DNA from: Lachnospiraceae bacterium | Lineage (GTDB): Bacteria > Bacillota > Clostridia > Lachnospirales > Lachnospiraceae | Direction of reading: 5' to 3' | DNA: 64,000 nucleotides | Assembly: GCA_024403455.1 (NCBI GenBank) | Contig: JAKSRR010000008.1 | Location: 1-64,000 of the forward strand | Shown here: one piece after another, positions 10,331 through 18,804 of the stretch | How the letters are laid out: the number at the start of each line of letters is the position of its first letter | Numbering within the stretch: position 1 is the stretch's first letter | Made by a program: the position numbers and the translations under genes | Notes under the pieces: model-generated | Seen by the model: only the letters and a program-made list of their open reading frames with translations | Database searches by the model: none | What the model was told of the DNA's origin: nothing

Positions 10331-11521
10331 ATGAAGATTTGTCCCAAGTGCAAATGTGAATTAGAAGATATTGCAAAATTTTGCCTACAGTGCGGCGAGA
10401 AATTTCAAGAAGAGTCTACAGACACTGCAACCAGTATCGTAGAGACTTCTGCAACTGCAGAGGATTCCACTGCTATTTCTACAGAAATTTCCACCGATGC
10501 ATCTGCAGAAAATACCAAAAACACACCTAAAAAAATGCCTGCATGGCTTTCCAAGTTTCTTGCATTCTTCCCTGCCACAGGTCGATTCCTTAAAAAACAT
10601 TTCTTAAGATTACCGGTAAAGGCACGAATTATTCTTATCGTTGCTGTCTTCCTACTTATTTTCATTCCTTGCATTGCTTGCTGTGGTTCTGATTATCGCA
10701 AGGTTGTAAGACAGTATGAAAAGCTTTTGAATCAGGAATGTGATGACTACAACGAATATCTGCCCATCTTCTTCCCTTCTGATCTCTGCGATATTATCGA
10801 CGATACCTACAACTGCATCGATGATATTAATGGTGACTACGCAGATGCCGTTGATGAATTATTCGAAAACACTTTTGATGAATATTTCGAAGAAGTCTAC
10901 GACGACTATGGGGAATACAAAATTCGCATTTTCGTAAAGAAGGCTTCCCGCATCAGCAATCGTGATTTAAAGAAAGCTCAGAATAATATCGATGACTTAT
11001 ATGACGATTTGAATGCAATGGCCCTAAACGAAGCTACCTTCGAAAGCTACCTAGCTTCCATCGGCGCTGATGAAAAATATGCAAAAGATTTAGAAAAGCT
11101 CTATAAGCGCTATATTAAAGCATTAAAGCGCATGCATATCGATAAAGGTTATACCCTTCGCCTAATTGTATATATCAAGGGTGAAGACGATTCAGAACAG
11201 GAGTTAATCAAGAAAGTACATGTTCTGAAAATTGGCGGAGAATGGGTTCTTTCCACAGACTCCCTTATGGATGAGTTCCCAGAATATGCAAATCCTTTCT
11301 CTAACCTGTCGGACGATGCTTATGAGATGATTAAATCCCTAAAAGAACATACCAGAAGACCTCGCGCCATGTGGTTTGAGGCCTGCCGCGATTGGCTTCT
11401 TCCTGGCAAACAGGAGGTTCCTGACTTCGCTCCCTTAGCTGACGACGACGCAGATGCTGCTGATATTGTAATGAGTCGTATGCAGCAGAGAAGCCGTATG
11501 CCCAAAATGTTTTCCAGATAA
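10331..11521 (+). CDS. zinc-ribbon membrane protein of unknown function
   Basis: 396 residues, family not recognised. The N-terminus is a zinc ribbon, CPKCKCEL then CLQCGEKF. A Ser/Thr/Glu-rich linker follows, then one strong membrane segment at about 98-117 (IILIVAVFLLIFIPCIACC). The remaining ~270 residues are acidic and helical, rich in Asp, Glu and Tyr, with no obvious catalytic motif, and end in a basic tail. A ribbon inside and a helical domain outside suggests a sensor or scaffold, but this is inference. It has its own promoter and a shared terminator downstream. Confidence 0.75.
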   Translation: MKICPKCKCELEDIAKFCLQCGEKFQEESTDTATSIVETSATAEDSTAISTEISTDASAENTKNTPKKMPAWLSKFLAFFPATGRFLKKHFLRLPVKARIILIVAVFLLIFIPCIACCGSDYRKVVRQYEKLLNQECDDYNEYLPIFFPSDLCDIIDDTYNCIDDINGDYADAVDELFENTFDEYFEEVYDDYGEYKIRIFVKKASRISNRDLKKAQNNIDDLYDDLNAMALNEATFESYLASIGADEKYAKDLEKLYKRYIKALKRMHIDKGYTLRLIVYIKGEDDSEQELIKKVHVLKIGGEWVLSTDSLMDEFPEYANPFSNLSDDAYEMIKSLKEHTRRPRAMWFEACRDWLLPGKQEVPDFAPLADDDADAADIVMSRMQQRSRMPKMFSR

Positions 11522-11551
11522 AACAACCACGGATATAATGCATTAAAAAAT

Positions 11552-11587
11552 GTCTCAGCATCCTGTACGGGATACTGAGACTTTTTT
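11552..11587. terminator. bidirectional terminator between convergent genes
   Basis: GTCTCAG-C-ATCC and GGGAT-A-CTGAGAC form a long hairpin with TTTTTT after it on the plus strand and a T run after it on the minus strand. It separates the zinc-ribbon gene from the minus-strand cluster. Confidence 0.88.
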
Positions 11588-11629
11588 AATTAGAATCTAT
11601 TCTTTCGATAAATCTCATAAAAATATAAA

Positions 11630-11890
11630 CTAGCATTCAACAATGAGATATCTTCCATCGCCTACAGAAAATACTTCATCTGCGTTTAAAATATTCTCCT
11701 GATTAAACTCTGAAATATCTGCACCGGCATCATCAAAATAATCCCACACTGCCTTCTTGCTGTCTACCACAACCGCCAGACATTCACTCAAAAAATCATC
11801 AGCCTCTTCCATCGTATCAGCCACAGGTTTCGGAAATAATTTCGTCTGTTCCTTTAAAAATGCCTTTAGTACTTTTTCATCATACTGCAT
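11630..11890 (-). CDS. small conserved-looking protein of unknown function
   Basis: 86 residues, acidic (MQYDEKVLKAFLKEQ to YLIVEC), with no signal peptide or membrane segment. I do not recognise the family. Its start overlaps the end of maf by 11 nt on the same strand, so it is translated as the last gene of the ppk-maf run. The composition is even and looks like a real gene. Confidence 0.7.
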   Translation of the reverse strand: MQYDEKVLKAFLKEQTKLFPKPVADTMEEADDFLSECLAVVVDSKKAVWDYFDDAGADISEFNQENILNADEVFSVGDGRYLIVEC

Positions 11891-12512
11891 TGCTATCCTC
11901 TCCTTCCAGTTCTTCCATGTGCTCTGTAAATGCCTCGATTGGAAAACCTACTACATTATTATAAGATCCTTCAAACCGCTCAATATATGGCTTAAAAGCC
12001 CCCTGAATAGCATAGGCTCCTGCCTTATCCATGGACTCACCCTGTGCCACATAATTTACAATTTCTTCCTCTGTCATAGGCTTCACATAAACTTTCGTTT
12101 CTTCTGAAAATGTTTCAGAAACCTCCAGCACGTACTTGCTTCCATTCTTAATTAATTTCAAAATAGAAACGCCGGTAAATACACTATGACTCTTTCCCGC
12201 AAGACTGCGAATCATCGCCTGGGCCTCCTCTATGGACGCAGGCTTTCCAAGGATTGCATCCTCCTGCGCCACCACTGTATCTGCCCCCACAACAATAACT
12301 TCCTCATCGTCTTCAGGAACCAAGTAGCATCCTGTCATAATTTCTCTGGCAACCGCTTCTGCTTTACGATAAGACAGTTCCTCCACATAGTAGTCCGGCA
12401 TCGTTTCTTCCGTATCCTCCGAACAATCTGTGGTATGCACCACAAAATCATAACCAGCTTCTGTTAATATTTCTTTTCGCCTAGGTGATCCAGACGCAAG
12501 TACAATTTTCAC
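11880..12512 (-). CDS. maf: Maf-like nucleotide pyrophosphatase
   Basis: About 210 residues. The family signature KIVLASGSPRRKEIL is at the N-terminus, and GADTVV, GKP and the AGAYAIQG block follow. Maf proteins hydrolyse non-canonical or pyrimidine nucleoside triphosphates to monophosphates and are linked to septum control. Three starts are possible: GTG 12533, ATG 12524 and GTG 12512. I prefer 12512 because it puts the signature at residue 2, as in homologues, and AAAGGA precedes it, though 12 nt away. It is 50 nt after ppk, and a small gene overlaps its end. Confidence 0.9.
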   Translation of the reverse strand: MKIVLASGSPRRKEILTEAGYDFVVHTTDCSEDTEETMPDYYVEELSYRKAEAVAREIMTGCYLVPEDDEEVIVVGADTVVAQEDAILGKPASIEEAQAMIRSLAGKSHSVFTGVSILKLIKNGSKYVLEVSETFSEETKVYVKPMTEEEIVNYVAQGESMDKAGAYAIQGAFKPYIERFEGSYNNVVGFPIEAFTEHMEELEGEDSNAV

Positions 12513-12562
12513 TGAAACAACCATTCCTTTCACGGTTTATATTTTATCGTTTTCTAATGATG

Positions 12563-14680
12563 CTATTCTTCCTGACCAATATGGGTCTTAGGTATGAAGA
12601 CTCTACTCTTACCTTTTTTCTGTGACTTTACCTGAGCTCTTGCTTCTTCACAGAAAATCTCCTGACAGCAGATGCGCTCTCCCGTCACTTCTTCTTTCTT
12701 ATAGCTGCCATCTGGCTGCAATATGTGAGACTTCACATTATCTTTAAACTGCACATCCAGAATGTGAATAATTTCCTCTCGCAGCGCTGGATCTTCAATA
12801 GGGAACATTAACTCCACACGTCGCTCCAGATTTCTTGGCATCCAGTCTGCCGACGCCAAAAAGATTTCTGGTTGCATGTCATTTTCAAAATAGAAAATAC
12901 GACTGTGTTCCAAATAATCACCTACGATGGAGCGCACATGAATATTTTCACTCACACCCGGCAGTCCCGCTTTCAGACAACATATTCCTCGAACCAACAG
13001 TTTTATAACAACACCAGCTTCCGATGCCGCATAGAGAGCTGCAATCACATCGGGATCACACAGGGAGTTCATCTTCGCAATAATCTTTGCGCTACGTCCT
13101 CCCCTAGCATGTTCCTCTTCTCTTCGAATCAGTCTGAGCAACTTCTTTTTTAGCCATAAGGGTGCTACAGATAGTTTATTCCAGCCTGCAGGCTCCGAAT
13201 ATCCAGATAACATATTAAATACCGCAGTCGCATCCTGTCCGATGGACTCATTACAGGTAAGCAATCCCAGGTCGGTATATAACTTGGCTGTCGCATCATT
13301 ATAATTACCAGTACCAAGATGTACATAACGTTTGATACCATCCTCCTCTGCTCGCACCACCAAAGTAATCTTGGAATGCGTCTTGAGTCCTACCAAACCA
13401 TAAATAACATGGCAACCTGCCTGCTCTAACATTCTTGCCCAAACGATATTATGTTCCTCATCAAATCTTGCCTTCAACTCTACCAGAACGGAAACCTGTT
13501 TTCCATTTTCTGCGGCCTTCGTTAGCGCCTTAATAATGGGGGAGTTACCACTGACACGATACAATGTCTGTTTAATAGCAAGTACTTTCGGATCCGTAGC
13601 GGCCTGCTCAATGAACTGCACAACAGGATCAAAAGTTTCATAGGGATGGGACAAAAGAACATCTCCCTTTGCCACTTCTTCAAAAATATTGCAACCAGCT
13701 GGAAGTCTAGGTACCTGACAGGGAATATACGGCTTCTTCTTTAGATCATCGTGACCTGGAAGACCATACATCTTCATCATAATGGATAAATCAAGCGGTC
13801 CCGGCACTTCATAAATATCTTCACCGGATACTCCAAGATTCTTTTTCAGAATTTTAAGAAGCTGTCTATCCGCCGCCTCTTCAATTTCCAGACGAATCGC
13901 CTCTCCCCACTGTCTTTTTCGAATCTGTTTCTCAATTTCTTTTAATAAATCTTCTGCTTCTTCTTCCTCAATGGATAGGTCAGCATTACGCATCACACGA
14001 TAGGGCGCAGAGCAAAGCACATCATAATTCAAAAACAATTTTGCTATATTACGTTCAATAACTTCTTCTAACCCTATATAGAGCTGCAGGCCATTTTCTT
14101 CGCCCAAGGAAACAAGACGCGGAAGCACTCCCGGTACCTGCACCGTCGCAAAATCAGTATCTTTTTCCTGTCCCTTTTTGGAAAGAATAGCGCCTATATT
14201 TAAGGTCTTATTTTGAATTAATGGAAATGGTCTGGAGGAATCAACCGCCATCGGTGTCAGAACCGGATACACTTTTTCCTCGAAAAACTTATCCACATAT
14301 TCCGCCTGCTCAAAAGACAAATCTTCATGATGACGAATCAGGCGAATACCATTCTCATATAGTCCCTGCTCTAAATCCTTGCAGATTCTATATTGTTCCT
14401 TAACAAAATCATGGAGTGCATCCGCTAATGCTGCAAGCTGCTGTTTGGGCGTCATACCAGCAATATCTTTCTTTTCATAGCCAGCATGCACCATATCCTT
14501 TAGCGACGCTACACGCACCATAAAAAATTCATCTAAATTCGAGGACGTAATGGCAAGGAACTTCAGTCGCTCCATAAAGGGAAGACTGGCATCCTTCGCT
14601 TCTGAAAGAACCCGCTCATTAAATCGAAGCCAGGATAATTCACGATTCGTATAATATTTTGGATTGGTAAAATCAGCCAT
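12563..14680 (-). CDS. ppk: polyphosphate kinase
   Basis: 705 residues, the normal PPK1 length. The four-part layout is visible: N-terminal helical domain (YTNRELSWLRFNERVL), head domain, and two phospholipase-D-like C-terminal domains. The phosphorylated histidine is expected in GLKTHSKITLVVR, with SRIFYF in the last domain. The enzyme reversibly transfers the gamma phosphate of ATP to a growing polyphosphate chain at the membrane face. The ppx-type gene lies 22 nt upstream on the same strand, so synthesis and turnover of the polymer are encoded together. Confidence 0.96.
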   Translation of the reverse strand: MADFTNPKYYTNRELSWLRFNERVLSEAKDASLPFMERLKFLAITSSNLDEFFMVRVASLKDMVHAGYEKKDIAGMTPKQQLAALADALHDFVKEQYRICKDLEQGLYENGIRLIRHHEDLSFEQAEYVDKFFEEKVYPVLTPMAVDSSRPFPLIQNKTLNIGAILSKKGQEKDTDFATVQVPGVLPRLVSLGEENGLQLYIGLEEVIERNIAKLFLNYDVLCSAPYRVMRNADLSIEEEEAEDLLKEIEKQIRKRQWGEAIRLEIEEAADRQLLKILKKNLGVSGEDIYEVPGPLDLSIMMKMYGLPGHDDLKKKPYIPCQVPRLPAGCNIFEEVAKGDVLLSHPYETFDPVVQFIEQAATDPKVLAIKQTLYRVSGNSPIIKALTKAAENGKQVSVLVELKARFDEEHNIVWARMLEQAGCHVIYGLVGLKTHSKITLVVRAEEDGIKRYVHLGTGNYNDATAKLYTDLGLLTCNESIGQDATAVFNMLSGYSEPAGWNKLSVAPLWLKKKLLRLIRREEEHARGGRSAKIIAKMNSLCDPDVIAALYAASEAGVVIKLLVRGICCLKAGLPGVSENIHVRSIVGDYLEHSRIFYFENDMQPEIFLASADWMPRNLERRVELMFPIEDPALREEIIHILDVQFKDNVKSHILQPDGSYKKEEVTGERICCQEIFCEEARAQVKSQKKGKSRVFIPKTHIGQEE

Positions 14681-14702
14681 ATCCTTTTCCTTCTTTCCTC
14701 AA

Positions 14703-16232
14703 CTATTTCTGCACAATCTGTGGACGAATATTAAACACTTCTTCAAAAAATCCTGCACGTTCTTTAAATGTTTCCATCTCGTAGAGAATATCCTGATCCG
14801 CATCCGCAGACAGATATAATACATCATCTTTCAGAGAGGTATGCAGTTTCTTAAACTTATCTTTATGTGACTTATCTAACCCGTTGGCAACTCTTAATAT
14901 GGCGGTGCATTTTGCAACCACTCTATAAGTTTCACGATCAACCAATGAGTTCTTTGCCAATTCTTCATAGTAAACAAAGGGATCGTGGTTAAAACGAACC
15001 ATAAGAGCTACTGCCTCTCTCTCGGCATGCGATAGTCCAATAATTTCTGTATTCATAATAATGCCATAGGAGCATTCCCCTACATTGGTTAAGTTAATAA
15101 ACTTACCACAATCATGTAAAATGGCTGCTAGCTGCAGAAGAAATCTCTGGCGTTTTCCCATGCCATGCACCTTCTTCATCGTATCAAAGATAGAAAGGCA
15201 AATCTCTTCCAGCGTTTCTCCTCGCTTCTTACTTCCCATATATCGTTTGGAAATATTACGAGCGCAAGCCAAAATATCCTTTTCGAAATCATGGGATATC
15301 ATCTTAATATGCTTCTTCTCCGCATACTCGTAAGCAATACCATCCGTTAAGGATACACCGGGGGCCCAGATCGAAGATGCCCCTGTAGCTAATAGTAATC
15401 GTTCAATTAATTTGGCGGAAATATAGATTAGTGGAACATTTTCTTCTGGTACAGAAAGCACATCTGCCATTTCCTCTGCACCGCTGCTTCCCAGTCTGTC
15501 TGTAAAGGCATGGAATACATTACCATCCATAACACCATCCTTTACTTCTCCTGCCGCACCATTCTTCACTACAGAAGAAACATAATCATCCATGATGATT
15601 AAATTCTGTACCGCTCTGTCTTTCATAAAGAGTTTCTTGAACACACTGATCTGACCATCCGCAATTTCTTCGATCAGAAGACCCACCTTGGAAGGGCTGG
15701 GCTGCATTTTAAGTAACTGTTCATGAATACGAAGAACCCCTAGTTTGAGACTTTGAGTCGTTACTAAGGTGTCATTTTCAAAGAGGGAAATCTGAATATT
15801 ACCACCACCAATATCCACGATGGCCGTTCCCTTATCTAATATTCTGTGGAATTTCTCACCTTCAAATGCAACAGATTTATAATCCAAAAACCGCTGCTCG
15901 GAATTGGATAATACCTCTACCGTAAGCCCCGTGCGGTTTTTAATCTGATCCAGAAGAATCATGGTATTCGCGGTTTCTCTGATGGCACTGGTACCGTAGC
16001 ATTTATATTCAGAGACCTGATACCCATCCATAATCTTTCGGAACTCTTTTAACACACGACAAAGCTCATCGATTTTTGAAAGACCTATTTTCCCTGTGTT
16101 ATAAGAATCACTTCCCAGGGCCAAATGATGTCTGACACAGTCAATTTCCTTTAATGTATCCCTGTTTGTAATCTCATAGATTTTCATTGCAAGTTCAAAG
16201 GAACCCACATCTAATGCTGCAAACGTTTTCAT
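14703..16232 (-). CDS. ppx: Ppx/GppA-type exopolyphosphatase with HD domain
   Basis: 509 residues. The N-terminal two-thirds is an ASKHA phosphatase: ALDVGSFELAMKI (phosphate loop 1), YGTSAIRE and VDIGGGNIQISLF. The C-terminal third is an HD-type helical domain with ILHDCGKF. The family removes terminal phosphate from polyphosphate or from pppGpp. It lies between ppk and a DUF815 ATPase in an apparent operon. Which substrate dominates cannot be told from sequence, but linkage to ppk favours polyphosphate. Confidence 0.9.
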   Translation of the reverse strand: MKTFAALDVGSFELAMKIYEITNRDTLKEIDCVRHHLALGSDSYNTGKIGLSKIDELCRVLKEFRKIMDGYQVSEYKCYGTSAIRETANTMILLDQIKNRTGLTVEVLSNSEQRFLDYKSVAFEGEKFHRILDKGTAIVDIGGGNIQISLFENDTLVTTQSLKLGVLRIHEQLLKMQPSPSKVGLLIEEIADGQISVFKKLFMKDRAVQNLIIMDDYVSSVVKNGAAGEVKDGVMDGNVFHAFTDRLGSSGAEEMADVLSVPEENVPLIYISAKLIERLLLATGASSIWAPGVSLTDGIAYEYAEKKHIKMISHDFEKDILACARNISKRYMGSKKRGETLEEICLSIFDTMKKVHGMGKRQRFLLQLAAILHDCGKFINLTNVGECSYGIIMNTEIIGLSHAEREAVALMVRFNHDPFVYYEELAKNSLVDRETYRVVAKCTAILRVANGLDKSHKDKFKKLHTSLKDDVLYLSADADQDILYEMETFKERAGFFEEVFNIRPQIVQK

Positions 16233-16255
16233 ATACCTATTGGCCCTCTACCGAC

Positions 16256-17602
16256 TTATAATTCTCCTGACTTTTCTTCCATTTCCTTCTTCTGCTCTGC
16301 CGCTTTATCTATCACTTCCGACGTTTCTTTTTCCTCTTTCGCCACGCAATATTTTGCACGCATAGCATCAATAAAGTGTCTTGCCGTTCTTCCAGAAACA
16401 CCACCATGCTGGATTTCCCACTTATTGGCTTCCGCTAAAAGTTCTTTTTCTGTAAGAGGAATCTCATAACGTCTTGCTAATTCCTTTACAATTTCCTCAT
16501 ATTCCTGATGGGTCGGTGCGCCAAAATAAATCGTCTCACCAAATCTTGAATAAAGAGAAAGTTTCTCCTGCATGGTTTCGGTGGAATGCTTATCATTCGC
16601 TCCTTCCTCACGGTCGGTATAATTTTCACGCACCAAATGTCTTCGGTTACTGGTAGCATATATGAGTACATTATCTGGACGACTTTCCAAGCCTCCTTCA
16701 ATAACAGCCTTTAAATATTTGTAGTCTGTCTCAAACTCTTCAAAAGAAAGATCATCCATATAAATTACGAAGCGATAATTTCTTCTCTTTAGGCTGTCAA
16801 TCAGATCATTCAGTTCTTTATACTGATGCTTATAGACTTCAATCATTCGAAGTCCCTTATCATAATACGTATTTAATAATGCCCTGATGCTGGAGGATTT
16901 ACCCGTACCAGCCTCACCAAAAATTAGGCAGTTATTTGCTTCTCTCCCTGCTAGAAAGGCTTCTGTATTTGCCACCAATTTCGCCTTGGGAATTTCATAT
17001 CCTACAAGGTCATCCAAACTGGTAACCGCAATGTGGAATATAGGATTAATTTTTAATTTACTCTCTTCACGATCCACGCGAAATGCCTTATGGAGTCCCA
17101 TCATACCGACACCATATTTTGCATAGAAGTCATCCAGCTTACGCTTAAAATCAATGATTTCAAAACTTTTGGACAAATCATCTGCTAAATGACAGATCGC
17201 ATCAGCCACCTTGTTGCTATAGCGAAGGCCTTCTGAACCGTCGGAAATAAAGGCTTTAAAATGTTTTGCGATAGGAACCTTAATCCCTAATGCCTCTTCT
17301 TTTTCATCAAATGGATAATAAAATAAGTCACGCATCACCTTTAAGTCACGCATCACTGCTTCCGATAAAGTTCCTTCAACCGCTCCCCTTCTCTCTGCTG
17401 CAATGCTGTAAGGATTCTCTGAGAGCAAAAGGATATTCGTTAAATAACAATGCCAAAGATTTCCCCTATAGCCTCGCTCTGCTGCCATAGAAAAAAGGTC
17501 CCCGGCTGCCTTTCGATATGCCCCGGGGGTGGTTGCGCCTGTTAACGCATCTAATAACTCTACATCTTTTCCCTGTCCGTAAAACAAAAGTTCTTCTGTC
17601 AT
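16256..17602 (-). CDS. DUF815 family AAA-type ATPase
   Basis: About 448 residues. The start is the ATG at 17602 (MTEELLFYG), with GGGGA just upstream; six residues of open frame before it have no such site. The Walker A GEAGTGKSS is near residue 240, Walker B is YMDDLSFEEF, and a sensor-like YATSNRRHLVREN follows, a pattern I recall from DUF815 proteins. The N-terminal ~200 residues have no recognisable motif. The C-terminal tail is rich in Lys and Glu. The function of DUF815 is unknown. It lies 23 nt before ppx and 52 nt after pheA. Confidence 0.85.
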   Translation of the reverse strand: MTEELLFYGQGKDVELLDALTGATTPGAYRKAAGDLFSMAAERGYRGNLWHCYLTNILLLSENPYSIAAERRGAVEGTLSEAVMRDLKVMRDLFYYPFDEKEEALGIKVPIAKHFKAFISDGSEGLRYSNKVADAICHLADDLSKSFEIIDFKRKLDDFYAKYGVGMMGLHKAFRVDREESKLKINPIFHIAVTSLDDLVGYEIPKAKLVANTEAFLAGREANNCLIFGEAGTGKSSSIRALLNTYYDKGLRMIEVYKHQYKELNDLIDSLKRRNYRFVIYMDDLSFEEFETDYKYLKAVIEGGLESRPDNVLIYATSNRRHLVRENYTDREEGANDKHSTETMQEKLSLYSRFGETIYFGAPTHQEYEEIVKELARRYEIPLTEKELLAEANKWEIQHGGVSGRTARHFIDAMRAKYCVAKEEKETSEVIDKAAEQKKEMEEKSGEL

Positions 17603-17654
17603 AATTTTCCCCTTCACCATAGGGACACTCCTCTGCCCAAAAGGACCGTCCCTA

Positions 17655-18779
17655 CTAATAGTTTCCTAAAATACGAAGTCTTACCGCTTCCTCGCGAAGG
17701 CCACAAAGCGCATTACGCACTCCAGGATCTGCCATATTGCCTTCAACATCAATAAAGAATCTGTACTCCCAATTCTTTCCTACCATAGGACGGCTTTCAA
17801 TCTTTGTAAGATTCAAATCATTATATATAAAGTGGCTCATGATGCGATACAAGGAACCGCACTCATGCGGAATTTCAAAACAGAGACTAATTTTCTTTGC
17901 ATCCTTCAAATAAATCTTGCGGTTAGATACAATGATGAATCTGGTGGAATTACAGTCTGAGTGATTTACACCTTTTTTCAGAATTTCTAACCCATACACA
18001 TTTGCAGCATGTTCTCCTGCAATAGCAGCCTGGGTAATATCTTTTTCCTCCGCTACCTTCTTTGCAGCAAAAGCATTGTTCTTCATGGAAACCTGGCTCC
18101 AAGAACTATGCTCTCTAAGGAAAACTTCTGACTGCATTAATGACTGGGGATGGGAATATACCGTCTGGATAGAATCCATGGTCGTACCCGGACATGCCAC
18201 TAGACAATGCTCGATGGGAATCACCTGTTCTGCAACAATGAAATTTTCAAATTCGCTAAGCAAATCATAAATCTCACTAACAACGCCTGCTGTGGAATTC
18301 TCAATAGGAAGCACCGCATATTCTGCAGAACCTTCATCTAATGCCAGCATCGCTGCTCGGAATGTATCGACATGAAAAGCCTTCACATCTTTTCCAAAAA
18401 ACTGATAGGTAGCAGCTTCCGAATAGGAACCCTCTGCTCCCTGGAATACCACTTTCGCATCTGCATTTAACGCATCAACGCCAATAAAAGATGGAACTTT
18501 TCCTCCATTTTCTTCTGCAATCATCTTATACTGCAATTTTCTGGAGATGGCCATAATCTGTTCAAAAAGTTCTGTAACGCCACGTTCATTAAAATCGGAA
18601 GATGCCAGGGCCCTCACTGCTGCCAGCTTCGCATGCTCCCTTTCTTTATCATAAACATTCTTACCAGTCTCCATCTTGGACTTGGCAACTTCACCGGCTA
18701 ATGTCATTCTCTTCTCAAAGAGTCCAACAATCTCCTTGTCAATGACATCTAACTGCTCTCTAATTTCACTTAATTCCAT
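17655..18779 (-). CDS. pheA: bifunctional chorismate mutase / prephenate dehydratase
   Basis: 374 residues in three domains. Residues 1-88 form an AroQ chorismate mutase (RMTLAGEVAKSK, then DKERE). The prephenate dehydratase domain, about 108-285, begins FQGAEGSYSEAA and holds the catalytic STRF motif (CNSTRFIIVSNRK). The ACT domain closes the protein, with CGSLYRIM and the phenylalanine-binding ESRP block. It converts chorismate to phenylpyruvate, and the ACT domain should give feedback inhibition by phenylalanine. It leads the run pheA-DUF815-ppx-ppk-maf. No T-box was seen upstream. Confidence 0.96.
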   Translation of the reverse strand: MELSEIREQLDVIDKEIVGLFEKRMTLAGEVAKSKMETGKNVYDKEREHAKLAAVRALASSDFNERGVTELFEQIMAISRKLQYKMIAEENGGKVPSFIGVDALNADAKVVFQGAEGSYSEAATYQFFGKDVKAFHVDTFRAAMLALDEGSAEYAVLPIENSTAGVVSEIYDLLSEFENFIVAEQVIPIEHCLVACPGTTMDSIQTVYSHPQSLMQSEVFLREHSSWSQVSMKNNAFAAKKVAEEKDITQAAIAGEHAANVYGLEILKKGVNHSDCNSTRFIIVSNRKIYLKDAKKISLCFEIPHECGSLYRIMSHFIYNDLNLTKIESRPMVGKNWEYRFFIDVEGNMADPGVRNALCGLREEAVRLRILGNY

Positions 18780-18804
18780 AAAAGATATGCCTCACACAAC
18801 AAAT

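Noticed and set aside
17603-18804. T-box or other leader control of pheA
   Set aside because: The gap upstream of pheA is only 25 nt, and no T-box core (AGGGTGGNACCGCG) was found on either strand.
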